Assembly (NCBI RefSeq): GCF_014649775.1
Contig: NZ_BMTR01000002.1
Span: 496,001 to 560,000, forward strand
Length of the DNA: 64,000 nucleotides
Direction: 5' to 3'
From: Streptomyces longisporoflavus
GTDB lineage: Bacteria > Actinomycetota > Actinomycetes > Streptomycetales > Streptomycetaceae
Shown: one piece after another, positions 45,088 to 53,802 of the stretch
Layout: the number at the start of each line of letters is the position of its first letter
Numbering within the stretch: the stretch's first letter is position 1
Position numbers and translations under genes: made by a program
Notes under the pieces: model-generated
Database searches by the model: none
What the model was told of the DNA's origin: nothing
The model's input: only the letters and a program-made list of their open reading frames with translations

Positions 45088-45212
45088 CACCGCCCGGCTC
45101 ACGCCGGGGCGCTTGCCGGGGCCCAGACCGGGTCGTCGCTGTCGGGGTGCTTGTCGGGACACGCTCGCGAGGTGACGATGGCAGCACCGCACCACTGTTC
45201 CGGGAGGCCGAT

Positions 45213-46469
45213 TTGACCGAACCATGGGTGGCCCTGGAGGCCGGTGCAGATCCTGCCGAACGGGTGCGGATACTGCGGCGCGCCCATGAGAGGTTCACCG
45301 AGGCGGGGACGGTCACGCGTCCAGTGCGCTCCGTGGTGGCCGACTCGTGGCGTCGCTCGGCCAGGGCCAGGGTCAGCCCGGAGGACACCGGCGCGGCGGT
45401 GGAACTCACCGACGGCGACCTCTGCTCGTACCGGGCCGAGCATCCGCTGGCCGGGGTGATGCCGCTGTTCCGTGAGCTGATGGGCACGTTCGCGATGGAC
45501 GGCGAGCATCTCCTCGCGGTGTGCGACGCGCACGGCAGGCTGCTCTGGGTCGAGGGCCACTTGGCGACCCGGCAGAAGGCGGGGCGGATGAATTTCGTGC
45601 CGGGTGCGCGGTGGGCGGAGTCCGCGATGGGGACGAACGCTCCGGGTACGGCGGTGGCGGTGGACCGGCCGGTGCAGGTGTTCGCAGCCGAGCACTTCAT
45701 CCGGAGCGTCCAGCCGTGGACGTGCGCGGCCGCTCCGGTGCACGATCCCCGCACGGGGCAGCTGCTCGGAGCGGTGGACATCACCGGGGGTGACCGTCTG
45801 GCGCATCCGCACAGTCTGGCCTTCGTTCAAGCGGTGGCCCGGGCGGCGGAGTCACAGCTGGCGTTGCTGGCACCGCCGGTGCGGACCGGCGACACCTTGG
45901 GGCTCACCGTGCTCGGCCGTGACGAGGCGCTGCTCCTGACCGGTGGGCGCAAGGTGCGGCTGAGCCGCAGGCACAGCGAGATCATCCTCCTGCTCGCCCG
46001 CCACCCGGAGGGTCTGTCCGGCGACGAGTTGCTGTGCGCGCTGTACGAGGACGAGTCGGTGACGCCGGTGACGCTGCGCGCCGAGTTGGCCCGACTACGG
46101 CGCCTGTTGGGACCGGGGCTGCTGCGGTCACGCCCCTACCGGCTCGCGGTTCCGGTCGAGTCGGATGCCGACGCCGTCGAACGCAGACTCGGTTCGGGGG
46201 CGGTCACCGCGGCCGCCGCCGCGTACGCGGGCCCGCTCCTGCCCGCCTCGCAGGCTCCTGCCGTGGCGCGGCTGAGACGCAGGCTCGCCGATCAGCTGCG
46301 GGCGGCGCTGATCGCACGCCGTGACCCCGACCTCCTGAGCGGCTGGGTGTCGGCGCCGTGGGGCGAGGACGATCTGCCGGTGTGGCACGCGCTGGCGCAG
46401 GTCCGTGCGACCCCACCGGTCCTCGCCCGTCTCCGGGAGCTGGACACGGAGCTGACCAGCACGGGGTAG
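45213..46469 (+). CDS. GAF-domain regulator with C-terminal winged helix
   Basis: 418 residues from a TTG start with GGGAGG 5 nt upstream; the frame is open from 45147, but homology-like sequence begins at TEPWVALEAG. The N-terminal half is a GAF domain (AVDRPVQVFAAEHFIRSVQPWTCAAAPVHD, quoted by part as AVDRPVQVFAAEHF and QPWTCAAAPVHD). The C-terminal part has a winged-helix DNA-binding region (RRHSEIILLLARHPEGLSGDELL, cited as RHSEIILLLARHPEG). It precedes an aldehyde dehydrogenase, a pair conserved in actinobacteria, and likely activates it. Confidence 0.87.
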   Translation: MTEPWVALEAGADPAERVRILRRAHERFTEAGTVTRPVRSVVADSWRRSARARVSPEDTGAAVELTDGDLCSYRAEHPLAGVMPLFRELMGTFAMDGEHLLAVCDAHGRLLWVEGHLATRQKAGRMNFVPGARWAESAMGTNAPGTAVAVDRPVQVFAAEHFIRSVQPWTCAAAPVHDPRTGQLLGAVDITGGDRLAHPHSLAFVQAVARAAESQLALLAPPVRTGDTLGLTVLGRDEALLLTGGRKVRLSRRHSEIILLLARHPEGLSGDELLCALYEDESVTPVTLRAELARLRRLLGPGLLRSRPYRLAVPVESDADAVERRLGSGAVTAAAAAYAGPLLPASQAPAVARLRRRLADQLRAALIARRDPDLLSGWVSAPWGEDDLPVWHALAQVRATPPVLARLRELDTELTSTG

Positions 46470-46484
46470 GCAGACTGGCCCCGG

Positions 46485-46673
46485 CAGTCCGACTCGCAGG
46501 GGTAGGCAGGTGCTGCACCATCCACACGGCTCCCGGGGGGTAGACAAACCGCACCAGCCATCCAACTCGCACGGCCGGCGAGCTCACCCAGCCATCCAAG
46601 CCGACGGCATAGCTGAGCTGCACAGCCACCCGACTCCCGGGGCAGGCAAGCTCAACCAGCCCGCCGCCTCCCG
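46485..46673. repeat. about six degenerate 34-bp tandem repeats in ALDH promoter
   Basis: Units begin near 46485, 46516, 46554, 46589, 46623 and 46657, sharing a core close to CAGCCATCCAACTCGCACGG. Spacing in the last four is 34-35 bp. The array lies between the GAF regulator and the aldehyde dehydrogenase, 115 bp upstream of the latter start, and is well placed as a cluster of regulator sites. Confidence 0.55.
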
Positions 46674-46787
46674 AAACCTCCGGACGCGTCCCACCGCCTC
46701 CCGCAACGTAACTGCAACCTCCGCGCTCCTACTCTCCCGGCGAGAGCTGCCCAACGGCGGGCAGCCTTCCCCGGGAGGCCCAGCAAG

Positions 46788-48311
46788 ATGACCCGTTACG
46801 CAGCGCCCGGCACCGACGGCGCAGTCGTCTCCTACCAGGCCCGCTACGACCACTTCATCGGCGGCGAGTACGTGCCGCCCGCCCGCGGCCAGTACTTCGA
46901 GAACCCGAGCCCGGTCAACGGACAGCCCTTCACCGAGATCGCCCGCGGCACGGCCGAGGACGTGGAGCGTGCCCTGGACGCGGCACACGCCGCCGCGCCC
47001 GCCTGGGGTCGCACGTCCCCGACGGAACGTGCGGACATCCTGCGGAAGATCGCCGACCGCATGGAGGCCAACCTCGAACAGCTCGCGGTCGCCGAGAGCT
47101 GGGAGAACGGCAAACCAATCCGCGAGACGCTGGCCGCCGACATCCCGCTCGCCATCGACCACTTCCGCTATTTCGCGGGCGCCCTCCGTGCACAGGAGGG
47201 CTCGCTGAGCGAGGTGGACGAGGACACCGTCGCGTACCACTTCCACGAGCCGCTCGGCGTCGTCGCTCAGATCATCCCGTGGAACTTCCCCATCCTGATG
47301 GCCACCTGGAAACTCGCACCCGCTCTCGCGGCGGGCAACGCCGTCGTGCTCAAGCCCGCCGAGCAGACCCCGGCCTCCGTCCACTACTGGATGAGTCTGG
47401 TGTCCGACCTTCTTCCGCCGGGCGTCGTCAACATCGTCAACGGCTTCGGCTTCGAGGCGGGCAAGCCCCTCGCCTCCAGCTCGCGCGTCGCCAAGGTCGC
47501 CTTCACCGGTGAGACCACGACGGGGCGGCTGATCATGCAGTACGCCTCGGAGAACATCAAGCCGGTGACGCTTGAGCTGGGCGGGAAGTCGCCGAACATC
47601 TTCTTCGACGACGTGTGGGCGGCCGACGACGACTTCCGCGACAAGGCGCTCGAGGGTTTCACCATGTTCGCCCTCAACAACGGCGAGGTCTGTACCTGCC
47701 CGTCACGAGCCCTCGTCCAGCAGGGTCTTTACAGCGAGTTCATGGAAGCGGCGGTCGCCCGCACCGAGCAGATCGTGCCGGGCCACCCGCTCGACACCGA
47801 CACGATGATCGGGGCCCAGGCCTCCAACGACCAGCTGGAGAAGATCCTCTCCTACCTGGACATCGGCCAGCAGGAGGGCGCCAAGGTCCTGACGGGCGGC
47901 CAGCGCATCACGTACGACGGCGAACTTGCCGGTGGCTACTACGTCCAGCCGACGATCTTCGAGGGCGACAACCGCATGCGGATCTTCCAGGAGGAGATCT
48001 TCGGCCCGGTCGTCTCGGTCGCGTCGTTCAACGACTTTGACGACGCCATCAAGACCGCCAACGACACTCTGTACGGGCTTGGTGCCGGAGTGTGGACGCG
48101 CGACATGAACACCGCCTACCGAGCGGGCCGCGCGATCCAGGCGGGCCGGGTCTGGACGAACTGCTACCACGCGTATCCCGCGCACGCGGCGTTCGGCGGC
48201 TACAAGCAATCCGGGATCGGCCGCGAAACGCACAAGATGATGCTGGAGCACTACCAGCAGACGAAGAACCTCCTCGTGTCGTACTCGCCGAAGAAGCTCG
48301 GCTTCTTCTAG
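46788..48311 (+). CDS. acetaldehyde-type aldehyde dehydrogenase
   Basis: 507 residues, NAD-dependent [24 protein letters not shown] is the cofactor fold, [11 protein letters not shown] holds the general-base Glu, and the catalytic Cys is residue 302 in [11 protein letters not shown], a signature close to acetaldehyde dehydrogenase II (ExaC/AcoD/AldB). It likely oxidises acetaldehyde or other short aldehydes in the cytosol. The upstream GAF regulator and repeat array suggest inducible expression. The ATG has GGGAGG upstream. Confidence 0.95.
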   Translation: MTRYAAPGTDGAVVSYQARYDHFIGGEYVPPARGQYFENPSPVNGQPFTEIARGTAEDVERALDAAHAAAPAWGRTSPTERADILRKIADRMEANLEQLAVAESWENGKPIRETLAADIPLAIDHFRYFAGALRAQEGSLSEVDEDTVAYHFHEPLGVVAQIIPWNFPILMATWKLAPALAAGNAVVLKPAEQTPASVHYWMSLVSDLLPPGVVNIVNGFGFEAGKPLASSSRVAKVAFTGETTTGRLIMQYASENIKPVTLELGGKSPNIFFDDVWAADDDFRDKALEGFTMFALNNGEVCTCPSRALVQQGLYSEFMEAAVARTEQIVPGHPLDTDTMIGAQASNDQLEKILSYLDIGQQEGAKVLTGGQRITYDGELAGGYYVQPTIFEGDNRMRIFQEEIFGPVVSVASFNDFDDAIKTANDTLYGLGAGVWTRDMNTAYRAGRAIQAGRVWTNCYHAYPAHAAFGGYKQSGIGRETHKMMLEHYQQTKNLLVSYSPKKLGFF

Positions 48312-48321
48312 GGGCATGGAA

Positions 48322-48361
48322 GAAGGCGCCTGACCTGGTCTTGTGCTCGTCGGGCGCCTTC
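48322..48361. terminator. terminator hairpin after aldehyde dehydrogenase
   Basis: GAAGGCGCC at 48322-48330 pairs with GGCGCCTTC at 48353-48361 (9-bp stem, 22-nt loop), 10 bp after the ALDH stop. It lies between convergent genes and may serve both. Confidence 0.7.
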
Positions 48362-48475
48362 CGTCTCCCCCTCCCGGGCGAGGGCCGGGTTTGCGGCTCG
48401 ACTCCCGGTTTCTTCCACGCCGATCCCACGATCCGAACGAGAGCCCCGGAGCAGCCGGAGCACGCCGTCGAGACG

Positions 48476-49456
48476 TCAGCTGCCCGTCGTGACCGTCCGC
48501 TCCGTCGAGAACGCTCCCCACGTGCCGTCCGGCAGCCGCGGTCTGATCCGCACGTCATACGTCTTGCCTCCTTCCGGGCCCAGGGCGACGGTGTGCCTCG
48601 CCCGTTTCCCTGGCGCGTCGTCACCGCCGGCCAAGGTCGTCACGAACACCTCGTCGAGGTAGACCTGGTACTCGGCCATGAGTCCGTCCTTCGGCGGCGT
48701 CCACGACAGCTCCAGGTAGTACGCCTTGTCCTTCGTGCCCTTGCGCACCGTGGCCCGGAAGTCCTCGGCCTCTGCCCCGCCGCCGCCCCGAGCGGTGGAC
48801 AGCCGCAGTGGTGCACTGGCCGGGGAGAGGTTGTCAGCAGCGTCCCGGGCACGCACCGTGAAGACGTAGTCGTCACCCGGGTGAAGACCTTTGAGGACGG
48901 CCCTTGTCTTCTCACCGTCGACCGTGTGCGTTTTCGCGTCGCCCTGGTAGATCTCGTACGAGACGACGCGCTGGTCGTCCATCGAGGCGGTCCAGCTCAG
49001 GGAGACGGTTCGCGATCCGTCGGCCTTGCCGCGCAGCGTGCCGGGGCGGGTCGGCGGTTCGTCGTCCTCGGCGAGCGCGGCGACGGTGGTGACGGCGACT
49101 TTGCGGCTCGGGGTGGAGTGATTGCCGGCGGCGTCTCGGGTTCGGACGGTGAACACGTAGTCGGAGGACGGATCCAGGCCGACGATGTCGACCATGGTGC
49201 GGTCCGCGTCGACCTCCTTGACCTTCTTTCCGGCCTGCAGCACCTCGTACGCGTCCACAGCCTCGCCGTCCTTGGCGGCTTTCACCCGCCTCCACATGAC
49301 GTGGACGGTGGTGGCACTGCTGGACTGCGCGGTGACCCCGGTCGGGGTCGCGGGTGGCCGCTCGTCCTCACTGCCGCATGCCGTGAGCGCCAGCAGGGCG
49401 ACGGAGCAGGACAAGAGAACGGCGGGCCAGGGCCCGGTGGTACGGGACACGGACAT
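48476..49456 (-). CDS. lipoprotein with three fibronectin type III domains
   Basis: 326 residues. Signal peptide with lipobox LLALTAC, so an anchored lipoprotein. Three Fn3 domains follow: the first ends near RTRDAAGNHSTP, the second near RARDAADNLSPAS, the third holds LELSWTPPKDGLMAEYQVYL (cited as LELSWTPPK and MAEYQVYL). No catalytic domain. It likely binds a surface partner or polysaccharide. The ATG at 49456 has GGAGG upstream; the frame runs to 49675. It sits just downstream of the sugar dehydrogenase, on the same strand but after a hairpin. Confidence 0.88.
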   Translation of the reverse strand: MSVSRTTGPWPAVLLSCSVALLALTACGSEDERPPATPTGVTAQSSSATTVHVMWRRVKAAKDGEAVDAYEVLQAGKKVKEVDADRTMVDIVGLDPSSDYVFTVRTRDAAGNHSTPSRKVAVTTVAALAEDDEPPTRPGTLRGKADGSRTVSLSWTASMDDQRVVSYEIYQGDAKTHTVDGEKTRAVLKGLHPGDDYVFTVRARDAADNLSPASAPLRLSTARGGGGAEAEDFRATVRKGTKDKAYYLELSWTPPKDGLMAEYQVYLDEVFVTTLAGGDDAPGKRARHTVALGPEGGKTYDVRIRPRLPDGTWGAFSTERTVTTGS

Positions 49457-49548
49457 GACTTTCCTCCGACGCCGGAGTGAGGACCAGGTCACGTCAACCG
49501 GGCCACGCGATCTGTGGAGTTGACGGAAGAAGAGAGAAGAGAGCACGC

Positions 49549-49577
49549 GGGCCCACCCTTGACGGCAAGGTGGGCCC
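49549..49577 (-). terminator. hairpin after PQQ-type dehydrogenase
   Basis: GGGCCCACC at 49549-49557 pairs with GGTGGGCCC at 49569-49577 (perfect 9-bp stem). It lies 12 bp beyond the dehydrogenase stop in the transcription direction. Confidence 0.75.
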
Positions 49578-49589
49578 CGTACCGGCCGT

Positions 49590-51131
49590 TCAGCGGCCGA
49601 CGGCGCAGGCGTCCCCGTTGAGCGTGAACCGCGGCGGCGGCGAGGAGTCACCGGTGTGGCCGGCAAGGTAGCCAAGGGTGATGTGCGCGCCGGGAGCGAT
49701 CGTGGCGTTGTGCGAGGCGTTGGTAGCCGTGATCGTGTTGCTTCCCTGTGTCAGGTCGGTGTTCCAGTCGGAGGTGACGGTCTGGCCAAGGGCCAACGGG
49801 AACTTCAACGTCCAGCCGTTTACCGGGGCATTACCGGTGTTGGTGACCGTCAGGTCGACCGTTGTACCGGTCCCCCAGGCCCGCACGGTGCGATCCACGC
49901 GGCAGGTGGGTTCTTCCCACGCGAAGGACACCCGGTGCAGGCCGCCGGGCAGGTCGTTGACGACATAGAACTCCCCGTCGACGGTCACGCCGATCGATGT
50001 CACCTGGGTGGGCATCTCCCCGATCTCTGCCTGCTCGTAGCCGCCTTGACCGTCCGGGCGCAGCGCCCAGACGGTGGACGAGCAGTAGTCGGTGGCGATG
50101 TACGTGCCGCCGAGGAGCCCGGCGTACTTCTGGCCCCGGTAGACGTGACCGCCGATGATCGAGCAGCCGCCGGTGTACGGGGAGTAGGTGAAGACGGGTT
50201 CGGTGTGCTGCTCGCCGGGTACGCAGTGGCCTCCTTGGAATTTCTCCAGTCCCTCGTAGCAGGACCAGCCGAGGTTCAGCCCTCCCCGCCCGGGCGGGAG
50301 ATGGTTGACCTCTTCCCATCGGCCCTGGCCTACGTCGCCGATCCACATCGAGCCGTCGGCGCTGTCGAAGGAGAACTTCCACGCGTTGCGCAGTCCGTAC
50401 AGCCAGATCTCGTCACGGGCGCCGGGGGTGTCCACGAAGGGGTTGTCCCCGGGCACGCAGTAGGCGAGCTGTCCGCAGCTGCGGCTGACGTCGATGCGCA
50501 TGATCTTGCCAAGCAGGGTGTCCAGGCGCTGCCCGGCACGCAAGGGGTCGGCGGAGCCGCCTCCGTCGCCGATGCTCCAGTACAGGTTGCCGTCGGGGCC
50601 GAAGGCGATCTGGCCGCCGTTGTGGTTGCTGTACTCGGCGTGCGGCTGGGCGAGCAGGGGCTCGAGACGGGATTCGTCGAGCCGGTAACGGGCGAGCGTG
50701 ACCGCGCCGTCGGGCAGTGCCGTATAGACCAGGTAGAGGTGGTGGCTGTCGGCGAAGTCCGGCGGGACAGCTATGCCGAGCAGGCCGCGTTCGTTGCCCG
50801 ATTCGTCCACGGCGGACCTGATGTCGACGAGCGGGTCCCGGGCCAGGCCGGTGCCCGGATGGTAGACGCGTACAGTGCCCGGCTTCTCGGTGATGAACAA
50901 CCGGTCCGTGCCGTCGTCGGGAGCGACCAGGGCGGTGGGCCGTTTCAGGCCGGCGGCGACCTGGGTGGTGGTCGCCCGCAGCGACGGCAGCGGGACGGAC
51001 GAGGGATCCGCCGCGCGGGCCGGCACGGTGTCCGCCGCCGAGGGCGGGGCCGACGCCACGGCGGACAGCGGGGTGAAGAGGGTCAACAGGAGGGCCAGCA
51101 GGAGCGGCCCGGTCCAGCGGCGTCTTGGCAT
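49590..51131 (-). CDS. secreted PQQ-type sugar dehydrogenase with CBM2
   Basis: 513 residues. Signal peptide (MPRRRWTGPLLLALLLTLFT), then a six-bladed propeller of the glucose/sorbosone dehydrogenase family (TDRLFITEKPGTVRVYHPG, cited as TDRLFITEKPGTV; SNHNGGQIAFGPDG with the catalytic-site His; LYWSIGDGGG; NLGWSCYEG). A C-terminal CBM2 domain begins near residue 410 (VNGWTLKFPLALGQTVTSDWN and FTLNGDAC). CBM2 indicates binding to cellulose or chitin. It probably oxidises sugar ends at the polymer surface using PQQ and passes electrons on. The ATG at 51131 has GGAG upstream; the neighbour is an AA10 LPMO. Confidence 0.9.
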   Translation of the reverse strand: MPRRRWTGPLLLALLLTLFTPLSAVASAPPSAADTVPARAADPSSVPLPSLRATTTQVAAGLKRPTALVAPDDGTDRLFITEKPGTVRVYHPGTGLARDPLVDIRSAVDESGNERGLLGIAVPPDFADSHHLYLVYTALPDGAVTLARYRLDESRLEPLLAQPHAEYSNHNGGQIAFGPDGNLYWSIGDGGGSADPLRAGQRLDTLLGKIMRIDVSRSCGQLAYCVPGDNPFVDTPGARDEIWLYGLRNAWKFSFDSADGSMWIGDVGQGRWEEVNHLPPGRGGLNLGWSCYEGLEKFQGGHCVPGEQHTEPVFTYSPYTGGCSIIGGHVYRGQKYAGLLGGTYIATDYCSSTVWALRPDGQGGYEQAEIGEMPTQVTSIGVTVDGEFYVVNDLPGGLHRVSFAWEEPTCRVDRTVRAWGTGTTVDLTVTNTGNAPVNGWTLKFPLALGQTVTSDWNTDLTQGSNTITATNASHNATIAPGAHITLGYLAGHTGDSSPPPRFTLNGDACAVGR

Positions 51132-51313
51132 GTCGGCTCCAAGTCTCAAAACGCTCGATCAGCGGTGGTGTGCGCATACGGAGGGACGCGGGCCGGTGGC
51201 GTATCCCCGGGACGCGCACATCGCGGCGAACGCCGCCCTCGGGGCCGGTCAGGCGGCCCCGCCGTCCGGGCGGCGCGCGGGTGTGCCGGAACGCCGGGGC
51301 AGGGCAGAGGGCA

Positions 51314-51349
51314 GTGTCCCGCTGGACGCGGCCTCGTCCGGCGGGACAC
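51314..51349 (-). terminator. strong hairpin between LPMO and dehydrogenase genes
   Basis: GTGTCCCGC (51314-51322) and GCGGGACAC (51341-51349), with an inner GGAC/GTCC (51324-51327 and 51336-51339) after one mismatch, form a long stem 18 bp past the LPMO stop. It would end or attenuate the LPMO transcript before the dehydrogenase. Confidence 0.75.
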
Positions 51350-51366
51350 ACCTCATGGGCGCAGGC

Positions 51367-52038
51367 TCAGCGGAAGTTCACGTCGCTGCACAGGAAGTAC
51401 GTCTGATCCATGTGCGAGGCCTGCCAGACCGTGTAGACGATGTGGCGACCGCTGTAGCCGGACGTGCTGACCGGGATCGAGTAGTTCTGGCTGGGCGCGT
51501 ACCTGCCGGTGCGGGCCACCAGCTGGAGGTCGCTCCAGCGCAGCGGCTGCGTGGTGGGGTCGAAGCCCTGCCGGGTGACGTAGACCAGGAAATAGTCCGC
51601 GCCGTGGCTGGCCTGGTCATAGAGCTTCACGGTGAAGTCGCTGTTGATATCCGTGGTCTTCCAGGCGCCCGCGGCGTCCAGGGAGTTGTAGCGTCCGCCC
51701 TCCGTGCGGCCGCCGCTGCACAGTTGGCCGTCGGGGACCGCTGCCGGGAAGTTGCCGCCGGATCCGTTGCGGTACAGGCCGTTCCAGTTCCACATGCCGT
51801 TGGGGTCGGCCTGCCACGCCTGCCAGCACATGGGGTCTTGCTGGGCCATGGACGGGTCCAGGTGGTTGCTGCCCCAGCGGAGCCAACAGCCGTAGTTACG
51901 GGTCGCGGGGTCGACGACCGAGCCGTGGGCAACGGCGGTGCCGCTCCAGGGGAGCAGGCTGAGGAGCAATGCCGCGAGGAGGCTCAGGACGAGAGTCGAA
52001 CGGCGCCGCACAAAACTGACATGATCATGACAAGTCAC
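51367..52038 (-). CDS. AA10 lytic polysaccharide monooxygenase (ScLPMO10B-like)
   Basis: 223 residues. The start is GTG 52038, with GAGGGAG 5 nt upstream; the frame extends to 52158. After the signal peptide (ending TAVA) the mature chain begins HGSVVDP, so His38 is the first His of the copper brace; the second is His145 in ASHGADYFLVYV. The Phe axial position is in TYFLCSDVNF. The single domain has no CBM. It closely resembles S. coelicolor ScLPMO10B, which oxidises cellulose at C1 and C4. It is under a perfect CebR box 56 bp upstream. Confidence 0.92.
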   Translation of the reverse strand: MTCHDHVSFVRRRSTLVLSLLAALLLSLLPWSGTAVAHGSVVDPATRNYGCWLRWGSNHLDPSMAQQDPMCWQAWQADPNGMWNWNGLYRNGSGGNFPAAVPDGQLCSGGRTEGGRYNSLDAAGAWKTTDINSDFTVKLYDQASHGADYFLVYVTRQGFDPTTQPLRWSDLQLVARTGRYAPSQNYSIPVSTSGYSGRHIVYTVWQASHMDQTYFLCSDVNFR

Positions 52039-52093
52039 GGTCTCCCTCTTTCCCATGGGGGGATGCCGGGTTCCGGCGTGGGCATTGAGCAGT

Positions 52094-52107
52094 TGGGAGC
52101 GCTCCCA
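52094..52107. promoter_or_regulatory. CebR box upstream of the LPMO gene
   Basis: TGGGAGCGCTCCCA, the known 14-bp CebR operator of Streptomyces, is a perfect palindrome 56 bp upstream of the LPMO start. CebR binds it and releases on cellobiose or cellotriose. The LacI-family gene at 52413 is also near. Confidence 0.9.
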
Positions 52108-52412
52108 ATCTCCACATTGGGCGTCGCGATGCGAAGCGGCAACACTCATTTGCGCCACTTCCGCACCGGCCGACGCGGACCTTCCATCGCAGTGCGAGAG
52201 CAGCCACCCATCCCGATGTCCGGCTGCAGGAGCGGTGGCCCTGGTTCACTGCGCGCGCCCCGCGTTCCACGGCGCCCGGCCGGCCTCCCGTCCCGACGGT
52301 GTGCCTGGCGTCCGGGTCGTGTGCCAGGGACGTGTCAGCAGGCCGGAGCAGGTCGATCACGGACGCCCGGGGCCGTAGCATTGGGCTTCTCGCGGGTGGG
52401 GGGGAGAAGGTC

Positions 52413-53438
52413 ATGGGCAAGCAACGCCCCGGGGCGGGGCCGACCTTGGAGGAGGTAGCCGCGCTCGCGGGCGTGGGACGGGGCACTGTCTCCCGCGTCA
52501 TCAACAACGAGGCAGGGGTGAAGGAGTCGACGCGCCGCGCCGTGCAGCGGGCCATCGCCGAACTGGGGTACGTACCCAACCTGGCGGCCCGGTCGCTGGC
52601 CGGGAGTCGTACGGACGCGATCGCGCTGGTCATGACGGAGCCCGACTGGCGGAAATTCGCGGAACCGTTCTTCTCGGAGACCATTCGTTCCGTCGCGGAC
52701 GCGTTGACCGACACCACGATGCAACTGCTGCTCACCCAGGTATGCACGAACGAGGAGCGGAAGCGTTTCGTCGAGTACGCGCGTGGCGGAAGGGTCGACG
52801 GCGTGCTGCTGATGTCCGTGCACGCCGACGACCCGCTGCCCGACATGCTCGCGGACGCTGGGGTGCCCACCGTCATGCTCGGCCGTCGCTCGGCCGACGA
52901 AAGCATCACCTACGTGGACGCGGACAACTTCGGGGGCGCCCGGAGCGCGGTCACCCACCTGCTCGACAGCGGCCGCAGCGCGGTGGCGACGATCACCGGG
53001 CCCCTCGACATGTACGTCGCCCAGTGCCGGTTGCGCGGCTACCGCGAGGCGCTGGGCCGCGCGGGCGTCGACGCGAAACCGTCCTGGGTCGCCGAAGGAG
53101 ACTTCACCGAGGCGAGCGGCCGCGCGGGGATGACGGAGCTCATCGCGCGGGAGCCCGGGATCGACGCCGTGTTCGCCGCATCGGACAGCATGGCCGCCGG
53201 AGCGCTGGACGCCCTGCGCGCGGCGGGCCGCCGCGTACCGCAGGACGTCGCCGTGATCGGATTCGACGACTTCCTCCTGGCGCAGCGTACGGACCCCCCA
53301 CTGACGACCGTGCGCCAACCGCTCCAGGAGATCGGACGGACCATGGTGCGGCTGCTCATGGAGGAGATGGAGGACTCGGGAGTGGCCTGGCGCCATGTCA
53401 GCCTGCGCACAGAATTGGTGCTCCGCGGCTCCGCCTGA
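52413..53438 (+). CDS. LacI-family regulator, CebR-like
   Basis: 341 residues. Helix-turn-helix TLEEVAALAGVGRGTVSRVINN and hinge NLAARSLAGSRT, then sensor domain (VIGFDDFLLAQRTDPPLTTVRQPLQEIG, cited as VIGFDDFLLAQRT and PPLTTVRQPL). It sits between CebR boxes on both sides, so it is a plausible binder of these sites. Whether it is CebR itself or a paralogue cannot be told here, as the classical cebR sits with cebEFG. The ATG at 52413 has GGGGAGAAGG upstream. Confidence 0.9.
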   Translation: MGKQRPGAGPTLEEVAALAGVGRGTVSRVINNEAGVKESTRRAVQRAIAELGYVPNLAARSLAGSRTDAIALVMTEPDWRKFAEPFFSETIRSVADALTDTTMQLLLTQVCTNEERKRFVEYARGGRVDGVLLMSVHADDPLPDMLADAGVPTVMLGRRSADESITYVDADNFGGARSAVTHLLDSGRSAVATITGPLDMYVAQCRLRGYREALGRAGVDAKPSWVAEGDFTEASGRAGMTELIAREPGIDAVFAASDSMAAGALDALRAAGRRVPQDVAVIGFDDFLLAQRTDPPLTTVRQPLQEIGRTMVRLLMEEMEDSGVAWRHVSLRTELVLRGSA

Positions 53439-53687
53439 CCCGCCTCGCCCCGGAGCGCATCTCGGTCGACTGATCGGCCGAACTCCCAGACGGGCGCGCG
53501 GACGTTCGACTGATGGTCTTCTACGACGGAGCAAAGGGCTCCGGTTCTGCCGCTGACGGCACGACGGTCACCCGGCATTCCCCGCTCTAGGCGCTGACCT
53601 GCGGCTTCGAAATCCATTCGACGAAATCCCGCGCATCAGGTTGTCAGGGCCATGAAGGACTTCTACAGTCGCACGAAACCGGCGGAG

Positions 53688-53701
53688 TGGGAGCGCTCCC
53701 A
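53688..53701. promoter_or_regulatory. CebR box 1 upstream of GH12
   Basis: Exact TGGGAGCGCTCCCA, 102 bp upstream of the GH12 start codon. A known cello-oligosaccharide-controlled operator. Confidence 0.92.
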
Positions 53702-53713
53702 TTTGCTGGTCTA

Positions 53714-53727
53714 TGGGAGCGCTCCCA
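53714..53727. promoter_or_regulatory. CebR box 2 upstream of GH12
   Basis: Exact TGGGAGCGCTCCCA, 26 bp from box 1. The pair probably gives tighter repression of the cellulase gene than a single site. Confidence 0.92.
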
Positions 53728-53802
53728 CAACCGCACCTCTTCAGTCGAATTCGGTACAAAGCCCTTCTGTCGAATACGGTCCCCTCGGAGAGAGGCCCCC
53801 GC

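Larger units (their letters stand above)
53439..53802. promoter_or_regulatory. GH12 promoter region with two CebR boxes
   Basis: The 364-bp gap between the regulator and the GH12 gene holds two perfect CebR boxes, at 53688-53701 and 53714-53727. Their centres are 26 bp apart, about 2.5 helical turns. RBS GGAGAGAGG precedes the ATG. No gene is seen in the rest of the gap. Confidence 0.88.
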
